Assembly (NCBI GenBank): GCA_024734495.1
Contig: JALMQS010000681.1
Span: 8,701,368 to 8,765,367, forward strand
Direction: 5' to 3'
DNA length: 64,000 bases
Origin: Forficula auricularia
Taxonomy: Eukaryota > Arthropoda > Insecta > Dermaptera > Forficulidae
This document shows positions 54,719 to 64,000 of the stretch, in pieces. Positions within the stretch are counted from its first letter, which is position 1; the number at the start of each line of letters is the position of its first letter. A program made the translations under genes and the position numbers. Below the pieces are notes generated by a model that saw only the letters and a list, made by a program, of their open reading frames with translations, ran no database searches and was not told the DNA's origin.

Positions 54719-55235
54719 GTAAGTAGATGATATTTAATCCTATTTAAAATTAAGTATTTTTTTTTTTTTTAAACCCTAAGATACCATTTCAATTACATTT
54801 ATTTATTTGTTAGTTCTCCAAGAATATAATATTTTGAGATCTAATCTGTACGAGGGGATCAGAATTTTTGAAATGAAAACTTCTTTAGCCTGGGTAACGC
54901 GAAAATTTTATGAAACGACACAAAAAAAGATCGAGCATAGAATTAAAAAGAGAGAGTGAGGTCGATTTCTTCTATATGCGAATATTAATATTATCCGCTC
55001 CCTCTATTTCATCTTTTTATCTTTTATCTTCTTTCTCCTCTTTGTACTAGCATTAGTAATCGTCTCAAAGAACAAAGTAGAGTTAATTTGTTAATGTTGA
55101 TGTGCGCAAAGCTTCTGTCAAATAAAAGTTATAATTGTTTTTATTTTATTTTTCAGAGTTTTAAATTTTGAAGACACTCAAAAATATTAGTTGCCCCGGG
55201 CCTCGTATTTTCACAGAATGCCCCTGTATCAATAT
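54719..55235. other. intron sequence after the exon
   Basis: Begins with the donor GTAAGTAG, then AT-rich DNA. No repeat ends seen until the foldback at 55241. The next exon was not found in this window. Confidence 0.6.
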
Positions 55236-55240
55236 ATGTG

Positions 55241-55662
55241 ACCTTCTCCGAGAAAAGGGACCTAGTGTGTGAAAATGAATGATTAAAGTTTCATAACGCA
55301 TTATCACTTTTAACACACCTTCAGTTGGGAGATGCGATTTGGTATGGTTAGTTATGATTGGATGCCGACTTTGGTGACGTCATGCCTATGTGGTGACGTA
55401 TTTTTTGTAAAAATAACTATAAGAAAGGAAAAGAATAAAGTGACGCTTCAGTCTTGTGGTGCCAACTGTATAACGAGTGTTATCAATATCTCAAAAGTTG
55501 TTTCGCAATTTTGGTTCTTTTGTAATTTTCTTACTAAGCTGATGTTAATTTGAAGTAATTTTTATAATCTTATTCTACACCCTTTTAGGTACCAGAATCC
55601 ACTCTTAAGTCCAAACCCGTTTTTTGACACACTAGGTCCCTTTTCTCGGAGAAGGTCACATA
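55241..55662. mobile_element. TIR element with GTGACCTTCTCCGAG ends, about 420 bp
   Basis: 'GTGACCTTCTCCGAGAAAAG' plus 'GGACCTAGTGTGT' at the left equals the complement of 55625-55662 at the right (about 36-bp perfect TIR). The centre is non-palindromic. A plus-strand open frame of 73 codons (55332-55553) lies inside, with no recognisable domain. Flanks are AT-rich (ATAT on both sides), so the duplication cannot be delimited. Confidence 0.8.
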
Positions 55663-55664
55663 TA

Positions 55665-56640
55665 TGGTATATATTTATTTGTATCAAGCAGAGGACAACC
55701 TCATTGCTTTCTCTTTATGCATCATTAACTCTGCTACTCTCGGCAAAATAAAATCTTTTCAATGAGGAATGGCACAATTTATCAAATGAAACAAATATAC
55801 CAAATACAAAAATAATTATGTATTCTTAAGTTCACACGACAGAATTGAAACCTATGGAAATCGAAATCAATCAAAGTGATATAGTATGAGGAACTGAGAA
55901 TAAAAATGACATAATTTACATGAAATATGTTGTATATTTGTCTAATTTTTTCTCTCATTGCGTCATATATCACTTTGAATCGATTACGATTGCCATAGAA
56001 GTTTTCCGTGTGGTTTTGAGCATAGAAATCTATTTTTATTGTGAAAAATCAAGATTTCTGAACCAGTGATGTCATCGCAAATTTAGTATTATTCTGGGGG
56101 GTGGAGGTGGATCCGGGGGTTCTGCCCGGGAAAATTTAACCTAGTATTCGATTATTTTTGAAGTACTAATAGTAGATGCAGCAAAAATATCAAAACATAG
56201 ATTTTCAGATCCAGAATGCATGGGATGGCAACTTAAAACACGCATCCCATTTTCTATTTACACCAAAACTTCACAAATCATCAATTTGACCACAAAGTTT
56301 ATAAAAACAATGCTTTGAAATACTAAATCTTATAATAAAAGAGAATGTTTGTGAGTAGTTCATTTTACACTCTTCAAAGGCCCTTTGACCGATCTAAACT
56401 AAATTTTATACAGTTACACATTAAAATCCAGAGTAACTATTGGTGAAAAAATTCACTACCTAAAATGGGAGAATGAGGACCAGGTGGGTAACGACTTCAA
56501 AAAATGCACCAGAAGTCAAACTTGAGCATCTCGGGATCTAGCAGGGTCTAAGTGTTGTCCGGAGCAAAGCTAGGGGGAACAGCTTTTTACATAAAGAATA
56601 CTGTTTTACTATTGAAATTGTTTGTTTTTTTCTATGTAAT
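55665..56640. other. unassigned stretch
   Basis: 'GGGGGGTGGAGGTGGATCCG' near 56096 is a GC patch; the text around 56380-56520 reads like diverged transposable-element DNA. Nothing firm. Confidence 0.3.
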
Positions 56641-56653
56641 TTAAATAACAATA

Positions 56654-56700
56654 TGACGATGTTCAGGCGGAAGACACGGGTTCGAGCCTTGCAGGTGTAT
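56654..56700 (+). repeat. tRNA-like fragment with a B box
   Basis: 'GACACGGGTTCGAGCCTTG' contains GGTTCGAGCCT, close to the polymerase-III B box, preceded by 'GATGTTCAGGCGG'. No A box or acceptor stem remains, so only a SINE or tRNA relic is claimed. Confidence 0.4.
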
Positions 56701-56709
56701 AAAAAATTT

Positions 56710-57940
56710 GACCGTCTAAAAAGCAGCTCTCAATTTTATCCTTTACTAATGAAGTGTAAATTCAAAATAAATGAATAACAAATCTTAGATCAATTCATCT
56801 GTGGGTTTAGTTACCAAATCAATAGGAATGTTTTAAACATGCTATATCTTTGAATAAATTTGCCTTCGTGGCTGGTGTCTGTCAGTCTCTGTTTGAATTC
56901 TTCGTGCTATCTAACAAGAACATCAATAATTGATTTTCACTTTAGAAAATAGCGAAAAACTTCCATTCTTCGAAATTTCAATAATTATTCATAGATAATG
57001 GTACTAAAACTTTCGTCCTTTGAAAGACAAATTTGGCCGGATTATTTTCTTTAATGTTTTTTGATTGGCGTCGAAACGAATTCAATAGAAATGGACAAAA
57101 ATATTGGTTGTATTTTATTATTTATATTGGGATAGCCTTATCAACTAACTATTGTGGATCTCGAATCCCTTATAGGAATAAAAAGAATAATAAAATAGAT
57201 CACATTATATTATATCATTTGAATAACAATTTTATTTTATTTATTTGTGTTAAGTATAGCATTGTAATATAATATTTAATAGAAATATTTTGTGATATAA
57301 AATGGCTTACATTATGCCAATTGACACCCACACAAAGATCTTACCAAAAAATGAATGGCTTTTTTTGCCCTTCTTGACATATCATAGAAATATATTATAA
57401 AAAGAAAATGGAATCATCCAAAAAGAAGAATCCGCCCTTAAGTCTGTCTCGAGCGCCCTCCGCCAATCCTTTACGTCCTTTTAAGAATATTTACGTGTGT
57501 AATTTAAAGACATTTAAATTCCTCTCTTGACAATTTCCAAAATTAAGTTAACATTGAAAGCCGCTAGTGATTTATCCCAGCTCATTTCTCTCTTAAACTG
57601 CCATATTCTAAGTAGTTCTACTCTAGTTAAAATAATAATGAATTAGAATAGATAAAAAGTTGAAGGAAATTTGATGCTTATGTTTCGAAATGAAAATCTA
57701 CCCTAGGATAATTTACGAATTGGAATTCAAATAAAATATATAATATACATATTATTATTATTAGTAGAAGAAAAAAAAATTAAACCACAGAACTATAATT
57801 ATAAAATTTATTTTAAATAATTTTCAAAATAGAATATATAACTAAAAGAATCATCTCTAGAAACTGTTTTAAGCATTAAAATTTCAATGATCGGTGAAGG
57901 TTCAACGTGAAAAATTTGATTGATAAATGTAAGTAAAATT
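56710..57940. other. AT-rich stretch, nothing recognised
   Basis: A short balanced segment at 57420-57485 ('CTCGAGCGCCCTCCGCC') stands out. No frame or repeat partner was found. Confidence 0.35.
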
Positions 57941-58150
57941 TCAAGGTAGGTTTCACAAAAATAAACCAAAAATGTTTTGAGTTTTTATTTATCTCGATAG
58001 TATATATTTCGGATTTTGAGCCTATCATGAGTTATCATAAAAAAGTTTTCTCCTGATGATTGCCTCAAAACCCAAAATATATAATATTGAGATAAAAACT
58101 TATAACATATTTTTGGTTTATTTTTGTGAAATCTAACTTGAAATTTTATT
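57940..58150. mobile_element. small foldback with degenerate hammerhead-like pair
   Basis: Arms 57940-58035 and about 58050-58150 ('CACAAAAATAAACCAAAAATG' type against its complement). On plus CTGATGA (58053-58059), T, TGCCTCAAAACCC, AAAAT. On minus ATGATAGGCTCAAAATCCGAAAT. The core is partly kept on plus and the GAAA partly on minus, so neither is intact. Confidence 0.55.
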
Positions 58151-58432
58151 TACTTTTGTTATTTAAAAATTCATAACACTTATAGCACTTCACCAAAACG
58201 AATCAATAATTTTTTAACAAGCTTTCTCTCAAAATTCTTGATTTAAACACACACGTGACTTTATCATAAATTTGTCCTTTCCCCCTTATACTTAAATGAA
58301 TTAGAGCTTTGACTATGTCCTGATTTTAAATTTTTTATTACTTTTTCGATTCGAGTGCATCTTTATAAATACAAATTGTTTGTATGTTTATAGATTTGTG
58401 GTTGTCACATTTTGTGAGTCAATCATTTAACT

Positions 58433-58659
58433 CAGAGCTTCGCAAACTACGGCCCGCGTGCCAAATCGGGCCATTGAAACTTTTTCATCCGACCTTCGGT
58501 TACTACAGAATAAATTCACAAATAAACACTATATTAAATATTAATGCCATATTTTAGCGTATTATTAATATAATTTCCTTATAATATGTTATATCCGGCC
58601 CGCCCATTGTTTTTAATGTTCACATGTGGCCCTATCTATCAAAAGATTGGGGACCCCTG
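58433..58659. mobile_element. hAT-like MITE, 227 bp, with perfect 8-bp target duplication
   Basis: Ends are CAGAGCTTCGCAAACTA and, in reverse complement, CAGGGGTCCCCAATCTT, flanked by ATTTAACT on both sides (58425-58432, 58660-58667). Shares 'GGCCATTGAAACT', 'ATATCCGGCCCGCCCAT' and 'GTGGCCCTATC' with 29300-29804. Confidence 0.95.
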
Positions 58660-58734
58660 ATTTAACTAGTATATTCCATTGCATCAATCAGTCTTACTAA
58701 TCTGAGAGATTTCAAGTTGCCGCTAGCAATAGAT

Positions 58735-58975
58735 TTAAATTTTCTTAGAAAATCATAAGAGAGTGTCATCTATTAGATCCGATAGAATGGATTATTTTTA
58801 ATTATATGTCAGAAGGGTTATTTTTCAGCCCCTCGGGAATCAAACCCGAGTGCCAGTAACAGCAATCCAGGCCATTTGGCTACCCTGTGAGGTGCAAACC
58901 CATCTGACATATGCAAAATAATCCATTCCATCGGATCTATTAGATGAGACTCTCTAATGATTTTCCAAGTCTTAC
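58735..58975 (-). mobile_element. palindrome with a tRNA-like centre, best-preserved copy
   Basis: The arms ('TCATCTATTAGATCCGATAG' left; 'TCGGATCTATTAGATGAGAC' right, with 'GAATGGATTATTTT' complements) bracket a tRNA-like centre. On minus: 'ACAGGGTAGCCAAATGGCC' as an A-box region and GGTTTGATTCC (58846-58836) as the B box, with one transition from consensus. Other copies: 40296, 49130, 49490 and 50760. Confidence 0.65.
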
Positions 58976-58989
58976 TAGTCATCAAACAA

Positions 58990-60360
58990 ATGATATTTTA
59001 CGTAAATTGTATTAATTATACTCGTATTTATTAAAACGTCAAAAACAAACCTCCATTAGCATCAATTATGCGGATTCCCAATTTAACCAAAATCTAATTA
59101 GCTCTTAGTTTTAAAATAAAACAGCAAAACGTGCCATTTCGGTTTGATACACATACACACAAGATTTGACCATTTAGTCACAACTCACTGATATTTTTAA
59201 AATATAAATAATATCTCAAATATAGTACATTGGAAGAATAAGTGAAACTTGTTCAAGACTCGGTAAGGCTGTTTGCAGTTTTAGTAAATCATCCAAAACA
59301 CACCTGTTCGATTTTATAAAATCATTTATTGAACATACATAATATATATCAGATTATTCTACTGTGAAAAGCTTTAAAAACAACCCTAATCCAAATGTTT
59401 TGATTTATGTTTCTTAAATAAATTTTGATTCAAAATTAGTGAAGCAAAATATATTTATTGTTAATTGAGTTTTGTTCGAAACCGAGTACAAATATCTTTT
59501 CAGTATAGAATGAAAATAACGCTTCTCTAGAGATCCAGATAATCTATTGGCAATTAGGTTTGAACCTCTATGGAAATAGATAAAATTATATTCTCGGTAG
59601 AAGACTCTAATTGGAAAAAATCTTCTCAAGCTGAGCGGCCGTAATCGAGAGGCTCGAATGGTGTTCCAATCAAAAAGAAATCCCACCTTGCCGAGATAAA
59701 AAAAAAAGGAATTGGAACGAACACCGAACCGGAAGGCAACAGGCAAAAGAGAAAATGTTATTATGGTAGAAGTGGTAAGTGAAATGCAGAAACTAAAGAG
59801 ATCGCTGGGATTCTATTAAGATGGAATCGTTATCACCATCGACTTTTGCACCTTGAGCTTCAGCAGTCGCTTATAGTTGCCCTTCGCCCTTATACGAGCT
59901 ACATTAAATAAGCCATTTAAAATTCATTCATACGCCTGGAAAATTGCGAATGTAAGTACACGAAGTAGGGAAAGCCATCTCTCCGTTATTCATAATTGTG
60001 GCTTGAATCAGAAAATAACAGACCAAAACACTTTGCAATGGAAACGTAAATCCATTACATTGGGTTATCTTTAGAAAAGCTTGTGTTTTTGAGATTAAAT
60101 TTATTGAAGAAGAAATTTTTCTAATTCTCACATAATTAATTATAACAATTTATTGAACACTAAATGGAAAATCGGAATCCTGTTCCCCTGTTGCCAGACC
60201 TAGTGCTGTAGTTGTATATTTATATAGGCATATTAAATTTGAATATCTGAGAAGATTAATTTATTCCAAAACTGTAGACAGTACCAGTAATTTAGTGAAT
60301 TTTTAATAATCAGAAAAATAATCCTTAAAAATCAATATATGAAATATCCGATATCCCTAC
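58990..60360. other. unassigned stretch with one balanced segment
   Basis: 59570-59900 is more balanced in composition, with 'GTAGAAGTGGTAAGTG' (donor-like) at 59766. It includes open frames on both strands without domains. A repeat A fragment is at 59240-59285. No gene can be supported. Confidence 0.3.
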
Positions 60361-60620
60361 CGGATGTCTTGAGAGAAGCTTCTCACGATGCCTAAGAAAG
60401 AAAACGATCTTATTTAATCAATTTCAATTATCTGTAAGTTCACAAAACACCATGCTTTTGTAATAACATAATAAAATATTAAAAAATTTATATTAAAGGC
60501 TTGATTTAATAATAAAATTATTTATTTAATATCATTGATGTGTCCTCTGAGCCTTGGGTCGCTGGCTGCCAAGCTCAGGGAAGTTGGTATATGTAATTAT
60601 TTATTTATTATATTAAATAA
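60360..60620. repeat. copy of repeat J, inverted relative to 63640-63740
   Basis: 'TGTCCTCTGAGCCTTGGGTC' (60540-60559) is a near complement of 'CCCAGGACTCAGAGGACTTA' (63681-63700). 'AACGATCTTATTTAATCAATT' (60397-60417) resembles 61690-61710. Confidence 0.55.
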
Positions 60621-60732
60621 TAGCACATTTAATTTTGTATTAAAAGATTTTTCAATATGGTAGACTAAATGCTGGACTTAGTGCGATGACATGTTCGTTA
60701 TGAGAGAAGCTTTGGGCACAACCTCACATGTC

Positions 60733-61010
60733 TGTTTTTAACCGACTTCAAAAAAGGAGGAGGTTCTCTATTCGGCTGATTTTTTTTTTTTTTGTGTCTA
60801 TGTTACCTCATATCTCCGCCAATTGTCAACCGATTTTAATGATTTTTTTGCATTGGGTTCAGTCTAGCTTCCGATTGGTCCCGTTTTTTTCCATTGGTAT
60901 TGGACCTTTTTTTGATATGTTTGTTCAGGCATAACTTCTTTGTTTATGAACCGATTTTAATGATTCTTCTTTTACTGGGAAGAGGGTACCTTAGGGGTGA
61001 TCAATGACGA
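60733..61010 (+). repeat. AACCGACTTCAAAAAAGG-type repeat
   Basis: Begins 'TTTTTAACCGACTTCAAAAA', a phrase found in dispersed repeats of many arthropod genomes, followed by 'GGAGGAGGTTCTCTATTCGG', a poly-T run and two CCGATTTTAATGATT blocks (60831 and 60951, about 120 apart). The plus-strand open frame over it (60728-60934) is the repeat read through and not a gene. Confidence 0.65.
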
Positions 61011-61217
61011 AATAACGTAAATCTCCAATTCTTATGACCAAATAATCGAAATTATAATAAATAAAATCTTAAAACATTCATTTAAAACCCCCAAACTTTT
61101 GGAGAGAATTTCTATATTTATATCATTTTCTGATTCATTCGCCTTTCTCTTACGAGATGCATGCAAGGTATTATATTAAGTCACTATTAATAACATCACT
61201 AAAAAGTGAAAAATAAA

Positions 61218-61656
61218 AATAATTTTTATAAAAAAAAAATAAAACCGACTTCGAAAAAATTAAATGCAACAAATAAAATAATAGTAACTTAAAAATCAAA
61301 TAAAATGCACTAAAAGGTATAGAATAATTATTATCTTATTTAGTTACAAGTAAACGACGAAATATTAACATGAAATTACCTTTTGAAGTCGGTGCCAAAC
61401 ATATACATTTTATGAATCGCACTCGACGGATCTTACTTAGTACGTTTGGCGGGTGCGCTCGCTTATAGGTATAGTTTGTCTGGCACCGATTTCAAAAAGT
61501 AATTTCATGTTAATATTTCGTCGTTTAGTTGTAACTAAATAAGATAATAATTATTATATACCTTTTAGTGTATTTTATTGATTTTTAAGTTATTATTATT
61601 TTATTTGTTGCATTTAATTTTTTTGAAGTCGGTTTCATTTTTTTTATAAAAATTAT
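61218..61656. mobile_element. foldback with ACCGACTTC ends
   Basis: Arms 61218-61410 and 61475-61656 are near-perfect complements: 'AAAACCGACTTCGAAAAAAT' outer, 'AATAATAGTAACTTAAAAATC', and 'GAAATTACCTTTTGAAGTCGG' inner. The GC-richer centre 'CGGATCTTACTTAG...GGCGGGTGCGCTCGC' is unpaired. The ACCGACTTC string occurs at the outer ends and again, inverted, at the inner ends. Confidence 0.8.
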
Positions 61657-63272
61657 ATAACAGACCAGAAGAAAAATTGTGAAAGAAATCGATCTTATTT
61701 TATCGATTTCATTCATCTGAAGGTTCACAGTATGTATATTATATAAGAAAATAGCATTTTGATTAAGAATTTTGTAGTTTAAAACAAATTGTATGAAAAG
61801 ATTCAATTTCTTCTCTCCGGGAGCGAATCAATCAAGAAATGGCAAAAAGTTTTATTTTTTTTCACATTCGATATTTAATCAAATCTATTGAAGTTTCATA
61901 TCTGTATGTTATTGTCATTTATCTTTTATATCAAATAATTATTATTAGGAAATTTAGATTTTAAAGGGTAGTTTATTTGAAGTCCAATTCGAAAAAAACC
62001 CTAATAACTCCGTTGAAATCATTATAAAATAAACTGCAACGGATCGTTGCTAAACTTTATCCAAATTCATTTGAAATATTAGTATGTTCTAGAGTAAAGT
62101 ACTTTAAAATATAATTTTACTAAAAACTTTATTTAACCTTTTTTGTGGGTCCAAAGGTACTTAATTAGGACATTAAATTTCATCAAAATTGGTTAAGTCA
62201 TTTTCAAGATATTTAGAAAAAACTAAAAAAGTACTGAAATAAAGTACTAACCGATATGTACCAAAAACTAATCAGCGCTTCATTTTGTTAAAATACTGGT
62301 AGGTTTTCAATTTCAATTCATTCGGTGCAACGGTGTGGAAAAATTCGTGGAAGAAAAAAACGATAACACACATACATCCATCCGCACGCACTTCCAAAAA
62401 AAATGGCACTTTTTGGCCTCTCGGCGAGATCCCAGGTAATTTTTGGCAAAACCGTCACGTGCTAAAATTCAATCTCATTGAATACTTCAATTTGTGACCT
62501 TAATTGAGTCCATGGGTTCCGTAGTCTTTACCTGAGGACCCTTTGAAGTCGCGCTTGCCGCGAGAGCGATTCCAATATTTTCTCCCATGCTTCGCATTGG
62601 ATAAAGTAATAAATCATATAGATATTATAAAACAATTGAGTATTAATAATTTAATTCAATTTTGAGCGAAATCGATTCAGTACTTTTTGAGAAAATTGCC
62701 AAAAACCCCGAAAACCGTCTATGAAAGGACGTTTTAGAAACATTTTAAAAAGCCGCCACTATGTCACGAGTCAATGTTTCGTTTCAAATGACTTTTTTAA
62801 CTTTTTCAAAGGCATCTCGTACTTTCAAAAAGCATTGTGTGTTTTAGACTGTTCAGATGGTTTTTGACAATTTTCTCAAAAAGTACTTAATCGATTTCGT
62901 TCAAAATTAAATCTAATTATTAATAATTAATTGTTTTATAATATCTACTAATTTCATGGAGATATTAGCGTTTTTTCGAATTTGACTTCAAATAAACTAC
63001 CTTTTAAAATGCAAATTTCCTAATAATAATTATTTGATATAAAACATAAATGAAAATAACATATAGATATGAAATTTCAATAGATATGATTAAATATCTA
63101 TAGAGAAAAAAATTAAACTATTTGCCATTTCTAGTTGATTCATTCCCGGAGCGAAGAAATTGAATTTGAAGGACAAAATTTTTCGAAATGATATTTTCTT
63201 ATATAATAGACATACTGTGAACCTTCAGATAGATGAAATTCTTCTCATTTATAATTAATTTGGTCTGTTATA
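61655..63272. mobile_element. large palindrome J, interrupted by element E
   Basis: The outer arms 61655-62022 and 62940-63272 ('ATATAACAGACC' outer, 'GAAGGTTCACAGTATGTATAT'-type, 'AGTTTATTTGAAGT') and inner arms 62618-62715 and 62862-62940 ('ACTTTTTGAGAAAATTG') are reverse complements. The left arm is cut by element E at 62023-62610. A direct third copy of the right arm follows at 63320-63650. Confidence 0.85.
62023..62610 (+). mobile_element. dispersed element E, compact copy, with 7-bp duplication AAATCAT
   Basis: Comparison of the two arms of palindrome J shows the insertion exactly: AAATCAT at 62016-62022 and 62611-62617 flanks 588 bp that are missing from the other arm. The sequence matches both ends of 14141-15624 but lacks the middle 865 bp. 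No coding frame and no clear terminal inverted repeats. It is not assignable to a superfamily by eye. Confidence 0.85.
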
Positions 63273-63319
63273 TCAAGAGGCTGGGCCTCAAATCACTCAT
63301 CAGTGAGTCATTTGTTACG

Positions 63320-63650
63320 GTTTTCTAGTTTTTTTACTATTTTCTTAAAAATTAATTAATCAATTTCGTTCAAAATTTAATATAATTATTAATAATCGAT
63401 TGTTTTATAATATTTTTTAATTTCATATTTTTAAAAATTATGTCAAAGTAGTAATTAGCGTTATTTCAAATTAGACTTCAAATAAACTACACTTTAAAAT
63501 GCAAATATTCTAATAAAAACTATTTGATATAAAAGATATATAATAAATATTTTTTATATATGTAATTTCAAAACATTTATTTGAATATGTGAGAAGGGAA
63601 AAATTAAAACCTTTTGTCATTTATAATCGAGTCGCTGCCCCAGTGACGAA
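63320..63650 (+). repeat. direct copy of palindrome J's right arm
   Basis: 'ATTTCGTTCAAAATTTAATAT', 'GATTGTTTTATAATATT' and 'TTAGACTTCAAATAAACTAC' repeat 62885-63000 about 480 bases later. It ends in 'GAGTCGCTGCCCCAGTGACG', the counterpart of 'GATTCATTCCCGGAGCGAAG' at 63137. Confidence 0.75.
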
Positions 63651-63773
63651 ACTTAATTGTAATGCTATTGTAACCAACGGCCCAGGACTCAGAGGACTTA
63701 GGAAAGATATTTTCATATTATTAATATTTAATTGAAATTATTTATTATTTTATTATACTATATATATTTGTCT

Positions 63774-64000
63774 AGATTAATTTGCCACAACGCTGACGTA
63801 ATGCTGCCGAGAGACAGCGCCCTCGGTATATTTGCGGCAAATTTGAAATATAATCGTAACTTGGACTCAAATTTCGAAATGAAAAACTCCAATTGATTTT
63901 AAATTAAGAAACATTAAATATATTGATAATTATTAACCCCCCCCCCCCCCACTTAACCACTCAAAAATTAAATATTCAATTCGCTTTTCTTTGCGGACAG
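63774..64000 (-). repeat. dispersed repeat D, second copy, cut by the window end
   Basis: Reverse complement of 5217-5454, with the G run there appearing as a 14-base C run at 63937-63950. 'CGCTGACGTAATGCTGCCG' corresponds to 'CGGCAGCATTAGGTCAGCG'. Continues beyond the last base. Confidence 0.8.

Noticed and set aside
60728..60934. 68-codon plus-strand frame
   Set aside because: It is a read-through of the common AACCGACTTCAAAAAAGG repeat including its poly-T run.
1..64000. Bacterial, plasmid or viral content
   Set aside because: No dense coding, no ribosome-binding sites, no capsid, polymerase or integrase frames; all features fit a repeat-rich eukaryotic nuclear region.

Overview
This is AT-rich eukaryotic nuclear DNA, most likely from an arthropod. 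The reasons are long introns or intergenic space, degenerate non-LTR retrotransposons, many non-autonomous DNA elements, and the arthropod-style repeat head 'AACCGACTTC'. A crustacean such as a sea louse would fit the base composition and repeat load, but nothing here fixes the species. There is no operon, no intact long reading frame, no rRNA and no convincing functional tRNA gene.

Only two places look like host exons. At 54596-54718 a clean internal exon on the + strand (AG acceptor, GTAAGT donor, phase 1 at both ends) encodes a cysteine-spaced segment typical of the GDNF-receptor-alpha/GAS1 domain. At about 250-337 a CpG-rich patch carries a good Kozak ATG followed 19 coding bases later by a GTAATA donor, also phase 1; it may be a first exon. 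If both belong to one transcript, about 54 kb of this window is intron.

The rest is mostly a graveyard of nested repeats. (1) LINE remnants: four copies of one reverse-transcriptase tail (6.8, 22.2, 25.6 and 33.8 kb), a different tail at 19.8-21.1 kb and an RT-core remnant at 39 kb. (2) Terminal-inverted-repeat elements with visible target duplications: hAT-like at 19931-20876, 29300-29804, 43841-44014 and 58433-58659; pogo/Tigger-like at 3394-3791 and 52957-53301. (3) More than twenty long-armed foldback palindromes. (4) tRNA-derived modules with B boxes at 19.4, 40.4, 49.2, 49.5, 50.9, 52.7, 56.7 and 58.8 kb. (5) A 119-bp head-to-head minisatellite at 14.27-14.94 kb inside a larger dispersed element, with relatives at the very start of the window and at 22.96-23.15 kb.

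The most unusual structure is a recurrent hammerhead-ribozyme-like motif: CTGANGA, one extra base, a perfect short stem, GAAAC, then often GTC. Several sequence-unrelated foldback families each place one copy in each arm, pointing away from each other (26.7, 41.9, 51.2 and 52.1 kb). A second type with a TATA loop (4.6, 15.8, 16.0, 23.6 and 46.6 kb) lies, at two of its loci, within about 60 bases of a GC-rich hairpin module; a third copy of that module (34.8 kb) stands alone. Hammerhead motifs are known from Penelope-like retroelements and retrozymes, so these may be ribozyme-bearing non-autonomous retroelements arranged as inverted pairs. That reading is an inference from sequence.
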